Of a stretch of 64,000 nt of DNA, positions 1-11,295 are shown piece after piece. Positions within the stretch are counted from its first letter, which is position 1. Every line of letters begins with the position of its first letter. The translations under genes were made by a program, and so were the position numbers. The notes under the pieces are model-generated. The model had not been told where the DNA came from and did no database searches. It was given only the letters and a program-made list of their open reading frames with translations. The DNA comes from Siphonodentalium dalli (lineage: Eukaryota > Mollusca > Scaphopoda > Gadilida > Siphonodentaliidae): the NCBI GenBank assembly GCA_032622095.1, contig CP136065.1, positions 216,546,151 to 216,610,150 on the forward strand, written 5' to 3'.

Positions 1-479
1 AAACAGGAAATCGGTTCAGGTTCATTCACTCAATGTTCGGATTCCCTATAACACAATCAACACGACACCAACTCTTATAATATTCGTGTACTGTATAGTG
101 TCTTCGTCAGGTTCCGATGTTCGCTGACTTCATTCTATTCTCCAATACTGGTGACATGTACATCCCGTCATTTTCAGCTGTTAAACATTTGATTATTAAT
201 CTGTTTTCAAAGTTTATAGGAAACGGCGCGTTTGGTTCGCCTATATCTACTAATGACTATTCGCACATTAACTTTTGCCCTATAATATAAAGCTTATTTT
301 AACAAAGCCGTTTCAAACTAAATTTATTTAAGCTACAATTCTATCCAAGTTGTTCTAGATTGGGTATTTATTCAGCTCGTTTATTATTGAAAATATGTTT
401 TATATGCCAACATGGTTTGGACCACCTCTCAAACGAATGAACTCTGCCCAGATAATCGCATATTATAATGCAGTCTGTG

Positions 480-856
480 TTAACCATTTACCCAACAAAC
501 CGGCCAAAACCGGCCAAATAAAGCTTCAACAGCCTAAAATATATTGGGTCTGTCTCAATAGAACCATACAAATATGGATATCATTGGAACCGGCTCATTG
601 ACCACATTGTGATGGTTATAGTTATACCCTGTGTCAATGCATTCTCTTATATATGCATATATAAGAGAATGCATTGGCCTAAAAAAAATCTTTTTTTAAC
701 ACTTTTTACCATTTTTTCTTACATTCTTTAACAATTTTATAATTTTTAATGTGTTAAGCCTATGCATTCTCTTATATATGCGAGGCGACCTATGGTCGAC
801 TCGCATATATAAGAGAATGCATTGGCACAGGGCCCTTCTGTTGGGTAAAGTGTTAA
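480..856 (+). mobile_element. TTAA-flanked MITE, type A copy 1
   Basis: Non-autonomous piggyBac-like element. TTAA duplications lie at 480-483 and 853-856. The left end is CCATTTACCCAACAAACCGG and the right end is its near inverse. The left subterminal part (about 484-626) matches the three other A copies in the window (near 22.0, 31.6 and 51.5 kb). The core at 627-832 begins CCCTGTG and ends CACAGGG, with a palindrome at each end. The left palindrome here lacks its central 25 bases. TTAA duplication is the hallmark of the piggyBac superfamily; assignment to it is inference because no transposase is present. Confidence 0.8.
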
Positions 857-1560
857 CATACACTCACATTCCACCTGGTCCTGAGTCTATCGTACTCCCA
901 CCGACTACATTTCTCTGAACGCTTGCTCCTTGCGGCCTTCCTCGAAATTACGTCACGTCGCGCGACGTTAATCGCTTTGATTGGACGCATTTATCTTTGT
1001 GCCTCTAATAGTGAGTTCTGATTGGCACTACTGCATGACGTGGAATCTCGCAGTTTGGGAAATAAAAGCCTATGACAAATAATCAGACGCACTATGTGCC
1101 TCATGTTGCTGACATGAGTCTATCTCTTGGGAAGTCGAAACATGAGCTGAATACCCCAATGTCAACGTAAGGGAATTACATATCGACATACTGCTTTTGA
1201 ACAGAATGATTACGATAGATAACAGGACCATCTTGTCCATTCCTATAATGCTGAATGTATGTACGCGAGAACCGATATGAATCCCTGGCTGAATACTGAG
1301 CTTAATACATGGAAATCTCAAAAACGTATCGTGAAAGCAAATTACGCGCAGCTACATGGATATTCGGCAACGCCATAAAAGCCAGAACGGTGGGCATACA
1401 CACACACCCTCTGTATAACAATCCATTAAATAGTATGTTATATGTGTATTAAGCCAAACTTAGTCCAGGCTATAAAACTCCGACATACAACGAACTGTAT
1501 GGAGGGACTCATGAAATTCTCGTGGCTAATTACAGATAAATTGCACGACGCTTCCGATGT

Positions 1561-1883
1561 CGCCTCGCATATATAAGAGAATGCATTGGCCTAACAATTT
1601 TTTACAATTTTAATAATTTTTACTTGTATTCTTTAACAATTTTATAATTTCACCCATACAGAGCCCCAGACAAACATGAGCAAACGACACTCTTCTATAT
1701 GTTTCTATATATGTGTGGGGCTCCATGCAGGGTAGTGGATGTTTTTTAATTTATGTCCTAAAATTTGTAAGAAACATTTATCTAAAAAAAATGATAAAAA
1801 ATTATTAGGCCAATGCATTCTCTTATATATGCGAGGCGACCTATGGTCGACTCGCATATATAAGAGAATGCATTGGCACAGGG
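1561..1883 (+). mobile_element. Palindrome-ended core element, left end truncated
   Basis: A copy of the core that sits inside the TTAA elements. The left palindrome is cut in half, starting at CGCCTCGCATATATAAGAG. The AT-rich middle with ACATTCTTTAACAATTTT-type sequence follows, and a complete right palindrome ends in CACAGGG at 1883. A short foldback (about 1665-1730, gagcccc/ggggctc arms) has been inserted in the middle. The outer A-type ends are missing. Confidence 0.7.
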
Positions 1884-1920
1884 TGAAAAACTGCTGAGCA
1901 CAGAAAGATTACATACATCA

Positions 1921-2297
1921 CAGTGGTGACACTCCACACTTTCGAATGATCAGTAGATGTAAATTAGGGGTAAATTTCTAAATTGAGTGTGGCATGTATA
2001 TTGTGAGAAGGTTAGTTATGAATTTGTGGATTTTTGGAGGATGTCCTTGAATTTTTGAAAAATATTGTTTCAGGTGACCTTGACCCCATCAGTATCATGT
2101 AGTAGCAATTTCTGCGAAACAGTGGCCCCAGAATTATATTTTTCAGGCACACAATCAAGGGGCATAACTATTGCTACCCCCATTAACATGATAATTCTTT
2201 ATGTGTTGTGGGTTCACATTTCATTTATTTTTCAATGAATTGATGCCCCCCTTATTTCTGCACCAATCCCTGCAGAAACTGTGGAGTGTCACCAGTG
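1921..2297 (+). mobile_element. 377-bp TIR element
   Basis: Ends are inverted repeats: CAGTGGTGACACTCCACA at 1921-1938 and TGTGGAGTGTCACCAGTG at 2280-2297, differing at one base. No clear target duplication is seen. The interior contains a gggccataact-like stretch reminiscent of short dispersed repeats in mollusc genomes (weak impression only). It has no open frame. Confidence 0.55.
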
Positions 2298-3178
2298 TAT
2301 AAACATCTGCATATACACATCTCAATATTCATTACTATAATGTTAGTATTAGTCACCTATCAATATACATAGCGATATGTTCACACATGTTCATTTGCGT
2401 GTTATCCTCCCATTGGACAGGTATGGTTAGTAAGTTATTTATATATGCATAATTATTTAACTCTGACTGTCAAGTAGGACGATTAGGTTAAAGTAGAATT
2501 GATTGGTTATTTGATAAACAAGTCATATCAGGGTATGCATGTTATACAGGGGCCTGGAAGAAACGACCATGATTTGTTATGTGGATCAGTTGAACCAGCA
2601 AAGCAACTATGCAGAATCATGCATGTAATAGCTCAGAGGAGTCCCATGTGTACATTGCCCTGGAAGATGGCGTGGCTTGCGTGGAATTATATTCAGTCCG
2701 TTGTGTTTCTTGTTGATCTGTTGTCTGATAATAAAGTATGACACGATGTTGGGCAGTAAAATTTAACTCTGACAACGTTCTGCTTTGAGGTCTCGACGTG
2801 ATTCGCATTCATGATATTAACGACTTCGCCATGTCCACTTACCGTTATATTGCCCTATCATTATAACATATGACTGTTGGTGTCACAAAGGAATACACAC
2901 TCATGATCTTTCGGAATAATAGTTAGCCCATTGTGTTTGATGTTGAACTGGTGATCTATACGACGCGAGCACGAAACATATTCTAGGTCTGCTCTATCAG
3001 TTCCTCTATTTTAGAAAATACTGTTTAGAAGACCCTTTATTGTATATGATGGAAAGTATTGGCGGTATCTGAATGAGATCAACTGGAAGGTTCACTACAT
3101 CAAATGAAGTGTACATCTTGTCGAATCGACTGAGACCTTCAAATACATTTGGAGTCAACGGTTGAACATCCACAAAAC
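2298..3178. other. Sequence upstream of the first SLC5 exon
   Basis: No recognisable repeat or coding exon. The promoter and any 5' untranslated exon of the SLC5 gene beginning at 3179 should lie here or further upstream. I cannot point to a convincing core promoter. Confidence 0.3.
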
Positions 3179-3505
3179 ATGCTGCATCCAATAGACTATT
3201 CTGTTGTTGGCGTCAGCCTGGCAATTCCATTCTTCGTTGGGGTTTATATCTACTTTAAATCAAGAAACAAGCCCACTAAAGAAGAGTATCTCTTAGCTGG
3301 GCGGAACATGGATTTCCTACCCACTACGCTGTCTATCTTCATAACGTTCGTGTCAGCTGTGGTTCTGAGTGGGATGCCATTGGAAGTTTACCGATCAGGG
3401 TCGGTTTTTTCTCTAATCCATTGTGGTTTTGGAGTGACATACTTGTTGGGTTCCATCACGATCGTTCCCATGATCTACCCGCTAAAGTTAACGAGTGCTT
3501 TTGAG
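3179..3505 (+). CDS. SLC5-family sodium-coupled transporter, first coding exon (gene A)
   Basis: 109 codons of an SSF/SLC5 sodium:solute symporter, a plasma-membrane carrier that couples uptake of small organic solutes to sodium. Visible parts: a first membrane segment at about residues 7-26, a cytosolic loop with the family motif EYLLAGRNM at 36-44, a second segment at 47-71 containing FITFVSA and PLEV, and a third at 75-101. The exon closes with LKLTSAFE, where SLC5 proteins continue into YLE-type sequence. GAG|GTAAGC at 3503-3511 is a good phase-0 donor. I chose ATG 3179: the frame is open back to a TGA at 3131, but the only earlier start-like codon is TTG at 3149. The motifs resemble the SLC5A6/A8/A12 branch; substrate is not predictable. 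Later exons were not found. Confidence 0.85.
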
Positions 3506-3759
3506 GTAAGCCAAAACAAAATCCATAACCAGGTATATATATTAATACACCATCGTTTAATTTCTATACCATTAACATGGCACTGGACATTCCGAAAATG
3601 TCAATTATAAGATTCTTCGGCCAAAGAGTTACAACGGTACTTTTATAACACGTTTTGGTTGGAAAATGTCATGTGGCCTACAAATTGTAAATACTCAACA
3701 CTCTGGTTGACTACAATTGCCAATGAGCGTGTTGCGTATTTATTCAACGATGTAACCAA

Positions 3760-4046
3760 CATATCCTCGCGTCAATACGCACATAATCGACCTATAATGT
3801 GAAATGGGTACATAATGTGATTGTTTGATTATGAAATAAGCAGATAATGTTAAAGAGCGTCCACCTGAAAAACCGTGAGTTGAGTTATTTGTGTCATTGT
3901 CCGCACACAATCTGCTTAGAATCGCCTCATTATGAGGCGATAGTGTGACTGAAATATTCTCATTTTCAGCGCATTATCGACTCAATTGAGTCGTTTCTAA
4001 GCAGATTATCTACCTAAAATAAGTTTATTATAAGCATATAATGTGC
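3760..4046 (+). mobile_element. CGCACATAAT-family MITE, copy 1
   Basis: Member of a four-copy family (3.8, 7.1, 13.2 and 17.5 kb). The left end reads CAACATATCCTCGC then ATACGCACATAATCG. The right end is shortened near TATAATGTG at 4037-4045. Internally it has paired segments around AATCTGCTTAGAATCGCCTC and its inverse, so it folds into a cruciform. It lies in intron 1 of SLC5 gene A, about 255 bp after the donor. Confidence 0.7.
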
Positions 4047-4403
4047 CGCTTTATAAGGACCAAAATGCGTGCCTGCCGCATAAACGTATTACTAGTATTT
4101 GATTCGATCGTTCCCCGTGCCCTTTACGTTCATACAGTCCTGAAAGTATTATTTTTTCATAACAAATGGTCATTTTACTATATGAAAATACAATGAACGT
4201 TTTCTTTCTAAGCCGATGATATATATAGCGCGAAAATGTATATTTCTATCTTTGTTTGCGAATGTATGGGTCTAACGGTGGTAACATTTGTACGAGGAAG
4301 ATAACGGTGCAGGTTGAACTTTTCTATAGTGACGATGTTGGTGTCAGGGACAGAACAGGGAGGGACACCAATTTCGACCAATTTATACATACTCACCTCC
4401 ATG

Positions 4404-4955
4404 AGTATACTGGAAACATCGATCACCGAGAAATTACAAACTCCAATACATACGGACGACGAGTTAAAAAACATTGGCGAGAACAAAGACTACAATGTCG
4501 TTTTGGCAAATGTACCGGAGCCAACGACACATGGTAATTCTGATGATTCGCGCAAAGAAGATTGGAAATCCATTTAAAAAATAGTACGGAAAATGACAAA
4601 GTGTAATGAAGATGGTGTTCTGTCATTTTACAGAATATGTAGTATAGCAGAAAACAAAAATCGACCAGTTAAACTTCTGTTAAAGTCAAGACATATACGA
4701 GATCAAATGATCAGTGATGCGGTAAGATACAATAGAGATAAATATACACAACCAGGACCATTTAAAGTATATATCAACAAAGACCACACACGAATCGAAA
4801 TGAGAACACTTTACCAACTACGAACTGAAATAAAGAATAGAAAAAAGATTTTATCAAAAAAAGACTTTCCGTTTAGAAGCAGGACAAATTGTAGAATGTT
4901 AAATTTAGTATTTGTGTTTTATTATTGTGACAACAAAAAAGTTAAATATTCATAA
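4404..4955 (+). pseudogene. LINE ORF1-like protein remnant
   Basis: A single reading frame broken by TAA at 4575-4577. The parts before and after the stop join naturally in frame. The pattern, NVVLANVPEP followed by a charged helix, then RICSIAENKNRPVKLLLKS, then VYINKDHTRIEMRTLYQLR, matches in layout the nucleic-acid-binding first ORF of many invertebrate non-LTR retrotransposons (an RRM-like fold, then RP(I/L)K(V/L), then D(L/H)T and a basic C-terminus). No reverse transcriptase follows. A short ATG repeat (4995-5014) lies just downstream, as at many LINE 3' ends. Family placement rests on motif memory only. Confidence 0.55.
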
Positions 4956-4994
4956 TACGGGAACTAAGAGTCAGTCAGACTCGTTCCTAATTAA

Positions 4995-5015
4995 ATGATG
5001 ATGATGATGATGATA
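4995..5015 (+). repeat. (ATG)n microsatellite
   Basis: About six perfect ATG/TGA units 40 bp after the LINE ORF1-like remnant. It may be the simple-repeat tail of that element. Confidence 0.7.
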
Positions 5016-5016
5016 T

Positions 5017-5400
5017 GAGGAGTCTAATGATGTGGCATAAAAATGTCAAATGTGGCGCCATTCGAGTCAGGGTTTTGTGAGGTCAGGAGCACAAACATTA
5101 ATAAAAAATATTTTTAGCGCCGATTTCCACCACCTTGATACACATTCTTCATCCTTGACACGGTGAATCAAATCGTATGTTTTAAAGACGCCAATTTGGT
5201 GCCGTGTGTGCCATAAATTGGGAGGGGGGACTAAGTTTGATAAGAATTTGTTTAGTCTCCCATATCCACCAAACTTATATATATGGTTATATATATGTGT
5301 GATGAGTCTACTGTTGTTTTAAAGGTGTCAAAAGTGGTGCTGCTCGAGTCACGGATGGGGAGAGGCACCAAAATCGATACAAATATGTTTAGCGCAAATG
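5017..5400 (+). repeat. Diverged direct repeat pair (third copy at 6724-6815)
   Basis: 5017-5127 and 5297-5400 share the pattern atgaggagtcta, then g-tgt-aaa-gtggtgc, then tcgagtca-gg, aggcaccaaaa and tttttagcgc, with many differences. A third, shorter copy runs from 6724 to 6815. Probably old relics of one dispersed element. No ends can be defined. Confidence 0.4.
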
Positions 5401-5479
5401 GAGAGTACTCACTTCCATGTGAGTCATCTTGCGGCCATCATTTTCGAGCAATTTACGAAGTTACCGGCTCTGAGTGACG

Positions 5480-6110
5480 CTGGGGTTGGTGAGCTGGGGA
5501 CACCAGAGGTATTTCGGGGGAGCTAGCCCCGGGATGCTCGAAATGGCCAATAGGCCCTCCCTTTCACCCCTCATTTTAAGCTTTTATTTAAATCATACGA
5601 AAAAAGTAAAGGAAAAAAATGTAGCATTTTTTTCACATTCTTCTTTTGTTGATTCCGTCATAAATCCAGGTGTGCCTCGTCGGTGATGGTGGTGGTAAAC
5701 GTCCGGGGTGCTCCAATGGGATGGCTGACGCGATGGTAATGTCAGATCCAAGAGATGAAAACCGGATGGAAGCGATCCGGAGGTCCTGGTCACTTTACTC
5801 CAGTTGCTCCTGTCTTCCCCTGGCGTCCTCCCGTTGGCGTCATGAAGGGCATCTTTCCCCGCTGGGTTTCCTGTATACAGGTATGCATCCGTTCTGGTGG
5901 TCCAAAAAGCAGGAGACAGGCAGGGATTCCAGGGAAGTACTGCCCTCCAATCTTCCAACAGAGCCATCCTGATAACAAAAATCTGAGATCAAAGCGGGAT
6001 CTGATAATGGCTACCGAGTCATCCAGGCTAATCCGCGGTATAGAGCGCGGGCGAGCAGTTACACTGGGTACCAGATTACAATACACCACATACAAATTAG
6101 TAGAGTGATT
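5480..6110. other. GC-richer block of unknown nature
   Basis: Visibly richer in G and C than its surroundings. It contains open frames on both strands (for example minus strand 5967-5593, 124 codons, with a run of four histidines), none of which I recognise. It could be part of an exon, a processed retrocopy or an old repeat. The frames overlap one another, so none stands out as coding. Confidence 0.25.
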
Positions 6111-7093
6111 TCCCCTGGGACCCCCAAGCTAGGATCACCATAACAAAAATTCTGGCAGTTGAATGGTCAATGATACATGGATGAAAAGTGTACGAAAAAA
6201 TGCACAAAAGTGTTTCCCGTCGAGAAACATCAAATATAGCCACATGGTAAACGGTTATGGCTGTGCAAATGGCGAATAATTTATGGGAGGTGTTTGTGTT
6301 TTTTTCGATGTCATTTTTTTCCGCAATTTTAAGGGTAGTGTGACGTTTGTCAAGCTGCAGTGTGATCCAGCACGTTTACAAGTACTTTTGGGCACATTTC
6401 CGTGTGTCTAAAAGGACGTTCTTTAATTTTAAATACTCGTGCAGGGTCAACCATTTCCTGCGAATACAGGCCAGCGGGATTTGTTAACATTGAGGCCAAT
6501 GAAGATCATTTGGTGTATTGTATCACACTGGGTACCAGCGTTAACAAAGCCGATCCGTGCTGGCTATTCCATTAGATTAGCCAGTGAGTGATCCGTGCTG
6601 GGCCGACGGTCTGTGCCGTACCCAAAGTTACGATACTCTCCCACCGGCGACTCCGACAGACCGACACGAACTGTGATGCATGGTTAAGACATTTTCTCAA
6701 AATTTATATTAGGCATGTACATGTTATGAGGAATCTATTGGTGTGGTTTGAAGATGCCAAAGTGCACCTTCTGGGTTAGGGTGAGCACCAAAAGTTATAA
6801 AAACAAAATTGCCAATAGAAAATTTAACCAAATAGAATGTTTGGTTACCTTTTAGAGACAAAATAAGTGTCAATTTCGTGAATCAGCATAACTTGATCAG
6901 TGAATACTTAGGCATTATCCAATCTGGAAGAATGTGACAATCGTCCACTTTTGTCGAGAACTCCAACCATGTCAATTAAAAAAAAAAGATTTAACGTCTG
7001 AAGTATAGGCGCAGTTGTAAATAAGTAAGTCTTTGCTCGCGGAAAGAATTAATCGCGATAAACACATGACAATTATTCCGACAAGGTGAGCCA
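6111..7093. other. No recognised feature
   Basis: AT-rich sequence. Apart from the diverged repeat copy at 6724-6815 and an A-run at 6979-6988, I see no gene, RNA or repeat boundary. Confidence 0.3.
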
Positions 7094-7465
7094 CCAACAT
7101 ATCCTCGCAGAAATACGCACATAATCGGCCTATAGTGTGAAATAGGTACATAATGGGATTATTTTTTTCTCAAATAAGCAGAAAATGGACTCTTATCCGT
7201 TATTTCGTTTTATGGCGCGGGCCACAGTGAAAACACCTGTAAAATAGCGAACACCTGAATAGTCGTGAGTTGGCTTATTTGTGTCATTGTCCGCACATAA
7301 TATGCTTAGAGTTGCCTCATTATGAGTCCATATTGTGACTAAAATGTTGTCATTTTCAGCAAATTATCGACTCACAATGAGGCGATTCTAAGTAGATTAT
7401 CTACCTAAAACAAGTTCTATTATAAGCAGTTAATGTGCTATTTTTCGTGAGAACAGGCTGGAGCC
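7094..7465 (+). mobile_element. CGCACATAAT-family MITE, copy 2
   Basis: Full-length copy in the same orientation as copy 1. The left end CAACATATCCTCGC is followed by ATACGCACATAATCGGCC, and the right end by TTAATGTGCTATTTTTCGTG. It contains the middle block with GGCGCGGGCCACAGTGAAAACAC, which copy 1 lacks. Termini are imperfect inverted repeats (ctcgcagaaatacgcacat against ctcacgaaaaatagcacat). Confidence 0.7.
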
Positions 7466-8404
7466 ACTGCTTATAATCCATGAATGGGAATGACGTTTTA
7501 TGATGCCCATTTTGGGTTGGTTTCCACATCACTTTAACCTGGGAAACGCCGGGTCACCCTGCTTGTTTCATATATTTATCAGTTTATTCGACCGTGACAA
7601 ACACGGCCAGGAACCTAATTCACCACATCAAGTCTCATACTCAAATCGGTTTTGACTTTAAGTTTGTTGAAAACGTTATAAAACCTATAGCACACGAGCT
7701 TTGGAAATTCACAACAAAGTCAGTAATCGTTAAAAACTGACATTTATAACTGCAATTTACAAGGATAATATGTATCGATTGAGCCCCGAATTTGAACATC
7801 AACCACACCTGAGCCATTTGATGGATGTTCGTAAAATGCACATAATCCCTTTCACTGGTAAGTACAATAACAGACACCTGGCACAACCACGGCATGAGTT
7901 CCATATATAGCAGCTATCCGAAAGTCTGAAGCGACGGTTTAGAGATTACATTAATGACGTATATAGATTCTTGGCCCTAACAAATGGGACTAATAACTAT
8001 AGGTATGATTCGACACGCGATGATTATATGCCCCTTCTGTCGGATTAGACGAGGCCGTTGTTTATGTGTTTCAACTGAGGTAGATCGATGATAGATCTAT
8101 ACTATAAGAACAGTAGAACAAAAACCCACAACTCCATAATGTATAAACAACACACAGGTGGGAAAAATCAAAATCGAAACCAAATGGTCTTTCTCTATCT
8201 CTAATGATCATGGAATCGATAATTAATTATCCGGTGGGCGTGATCGAGAAGGAAGTAAGCTGCTTCGAGTCTATGATTAACCTTGATCCATAGATTATAC
8301 CGGATTAATTGATTACTGGATCTTAGGACCTATAATTGCACTTATATAAATTATTGGCGAATAACGGTGCCAGCTAAAGTCTGTGTGGTATACCTGGGTA
8401 TACC
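7466..8404. other. No recognised feature
   Basis: No gene, repeat boundary or RNA seen on either strand. Confidence 0.3.
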
Positions 8405-8465
8405 CCCACTTTTCGAAGACTGACTTCGTCGGTTCGTGCAGACGTATAGTTCAGTTTTGCGAAAA

Positions 8466-8796
8466 CCCTGTGCCAATGCATAGGTCGCCTCGCATATATA
8501 AGATAATGCATTGGCCTAACAAATGTTATGTTATTTTTTATAACTGTTAAAGAATGTAAGTAAAATGAAAAAAAAGAGAGAAAAATAATGAAAAATAGTT
8601 AAAGAATGTAAGAAATATTGATAAAAATGGTAAAGAATGTAAGAACAAATTATACAAAATTATAAAAAAAATATGAAGAATGTAAGAAAAATTGATAAAA
8701 AAATGAAAAACAAATTGTTAGACCAATGCATTCGTTTATATATGCGAGGTGACCTATGGTCGACTTGCATATATAAAAGAATGCATTGACACAGGG
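8466..8796 (+). mobile_element. Palindrome-ended core element
   Basis: Begins CCCTGTGCCAATGC and ends GACACAGGG. The left palindrome has lost its first arm, and the right palindrome (about 8725-8790) is complete but has several changes. The middle is AT-rich with repeated AAAGAATGTAAG motifs. The left flank, TTTTGCGAAAA, also precedes the copy at 14.16 kb, so this core sits inside another host element rather than the A type. Confidence 0.7.
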
Positions 8797-8817
8797 TCTT
8801 TAATGTTGCGCCAGAGT

Positions 8818-10158
8818 AGTCCAAGTCTTCTCGTACTAAAGCCGGCTAAGATATTGGGATGGAGGTGCCGGTCTTTAGTCCGAGATCGCGCGCATAGCCT
8901 TCTTATGACACGAGTTACGCCCAGGATCTGTGGCGGGAATCTGTGGTGTATTTTACTCGATTTACCTAACAAAGCAATACATGATGCTATATACGTCGGA
9001 AAGAGTGACATATTATGGTCAGAATGGTGTATAATAATCTAACTTTAATGTTAAATTACACATAGAATATTCCGGTTGATTGCCACAAACATCGTTATTT
9101 TTTCTGTTTGTTTACTTAACTGAAAGCCGAACTCAGGTTCCGAAGAACTTCGGCATTGTCCGGTGTTTGTTCTGAGTATTCTAGTTTCCGTTTCTATATA
9201 TAGCGCGGGGTTTTCCGAAAAAAATAGCGAAAACCGATCGCCGCAAAGTCCAGTTTCCAATGTGCTTTGAGAACAATTCCCGCACTAAAAACTTAATGCC
9301 ATAATGGAGGATCAGAAAGGTAGTTTTGTTGACAATTTTCGCAAGCAACTTGTCAAAATTGGAGCAAATTAGAACTCTTGTGTCTGACTTGCCATGCGTG
9401 TGATTTTCATCCATGTGCATTTTGACTTTTGTGTTGATAAAATAATCGGAGAACCGAATCACACAGTTTCGAAATATAGTTCTTCCGTTTTAGTGGGACT
9501 TTTCAAACAATTTTTGTTTGATTTTTTGTGTGCTTAACAAGAGCAGTATATTGCTCTGTTCGCTTAGTATATATCTTAATTTCGCTGAAGTCCACCAAAT
9601 GTGGGAAATGTAGCACCATATTATTTATTCTAATGCTCGTTGTGTTTACACTGTTTTAAACTTTGAGAGGGTTGTAATTCCCCGTAATTTATTTAATGTA
9701 TTACATTTATATCTTCAATGTTTAATTAATCTATTTATTTTTTATTTATTGACACACATAATTACGATTACAATGGAGAATTCATCGTAATTTGCGTTGT
9801 CAGTCGAAAATCTACGGAATATTTTCAACGGAAAATGCCGAACACAGTTCGCAGGTCAACTGAGTTCGCATACTTTTAAAAATTTGTAAACATTGCGGTA
9901 AATGTCTCTTTTCGCATTAAATTACCGCTTTCAATTCACAACTGATGTGGGTTTCAGATCAAATAGCATGTCTTCTGCGGAAAATATCCGTTTATTGTCG
10001 CAATTGTGATATTTTATTTCATATAATTGTGGTTTTATTTGAGCGGGTCACTAACGCTTAAGTCGTGTCATAGGAATGCATGGGCCTGGAACTCGGACTA
10101 AAGACCGGCACCTCCATCCCAATATCTTAGCCGGCTTTAGTACGAGAAGACTTGGACT
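8818..10158. repeat. 67-bp perfect inverted repeat, arms 1.2 kb apart
   Basis: 8818-8884 and 10092-10158 are exact reverse complements over 67 bp. The 1.2 kb between them shows no coding frame. A 45-bp direct similarity (8405-8450 and 10227-10273, with ttcgtcggttcgtgc) lies outside both arms. Perfect identity suggests a recent event. Confidence 0.75.
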
Positions 10159-10279
10159 ACACCAGAGCAGCTCCCGTCATGAAATGGTTATGTAAAAAAA
10201 CAGACAAGGCTATTCTTATGAATTACCCCACTTTTCGAATTGACTGACTTCGTCGGTTCGTGCGGACATATATTTCAGC

Positions 10280-10838
10280 CAACAGTTATCGGATAACATT
10301 GCAATTTGGTATGGCTATTATAGAGTTATTCTTCTTTGTTATCTGGAATATTTTTTTTTCATTTGTTTTCTTTTGTTTGTTTTGTTTTGCTTGTTTTTTT
10401 CTGTTTTGGTAAAGAGTTTTGAGAACTTGTCAAAAGGGTGAGCGGTAACAAGCGAATGAAAAACGCGCTTATATATAGCGCTCTAGTATAGTGCTGTTCG
10501 CAGATAGACTATTTATTTTTAGTGTAAGCAATAGTTAATCAGTATAATTCATAACAAAGTAATTGCAATTTACTTAATAAATATATATATGGAGGTGATT
10601 CGAAACAAGCTAGTAGTTTTATAGGTGTCGTCTCCAGTTATCATGTGACCGAGCCCACAACGTGAGTGTGCTTGATTTAAGTGCGATGTAGTTGATAAAA
10701 TTTGAGGTTCACTTTTAGCATTTATTTATTTTTGTCGCGCATCAAGTCTCACGTAGTGGGCTCGTTCGATAGGTGTTCCATTATAAAAGTTCTACTGAGT
10801 AAACGATTTAAGTCAGAATCAGGTATAATATGATATCA
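10280..10838. other. No recognised feature
   Basis: A T-rich, pyrimidine-skewed tract lies at about 10345-10410. Nothing else could be identified. Confidence 0.3.
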
Positions 10839-11295
10839 TTAACCCTTTCAGTGCCAGGTCCGATTTTTGTATCAAACCATATACCCTGTGCCAATGCATT
10901 CTCTTATATATGCGAGTCGACCATAGGTCGCCTCGCATATATAAGAGAATGCATTGGCCTAACAATTTTTCATCATTTGTTATTATTTTTTACAATTTGT
11001 TACAATTTTAATAATGTTTTCTTATATTCTTTAACAGACTTGTTTTGTAGATTTAGTGCCAGGGCATCTTACGTTTTTCATGGGCATCAAAATTATTACT
11101 ATGAATACTTGGTGATAGTTTTGAGTTATAACATGCCCCTAAGGTTTTATCCAGTTTGTTTTTTAAATTCGCTATAGCATGCTTAAGCATACCCAAAACA
11201 AATTCAACCCAACAAAATCTTAATTTTTTTAGGGCCGATTTTACAGACCGTAAATTAGGGCCGATGAGATCGGCCCCTGGCACTGAAAGGGTTAT
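10839..11295 (+). mobile_element. TTAA-flanked MITE, type B
   Basis: TTAA at 10839-10842 is followed by CCCTTTCAGTGCCAGG. The right end CCTGGCACTGAAAGGG (11276-11291) is the perfect 16-bp inverse, followed by TTAT, a one-base-decayed target copy. The outer parts are unrelated to type A, yet the interior at 10884-10959 carries the same CCCTGTGCC-palindrome core, in which only the left palindrome survives. A fragment of a second B left end is at 23659-23685. Confidence 0.75.

Noticed and set aside
3149-3178. Extending the SLC5 gene A start upstream
   Set aside because: The only upstream start-like codon is TTG and a TGA lies at 3131; the first ATG at 3179 fits the family length.
5593-5967. 124-codon minus-strand frame in a GC-richer block
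   Set aside because: It overlaps equally long frames on the other strand, contains simple-repeat histidines and has no recognisable domain. Left as an unknown block.
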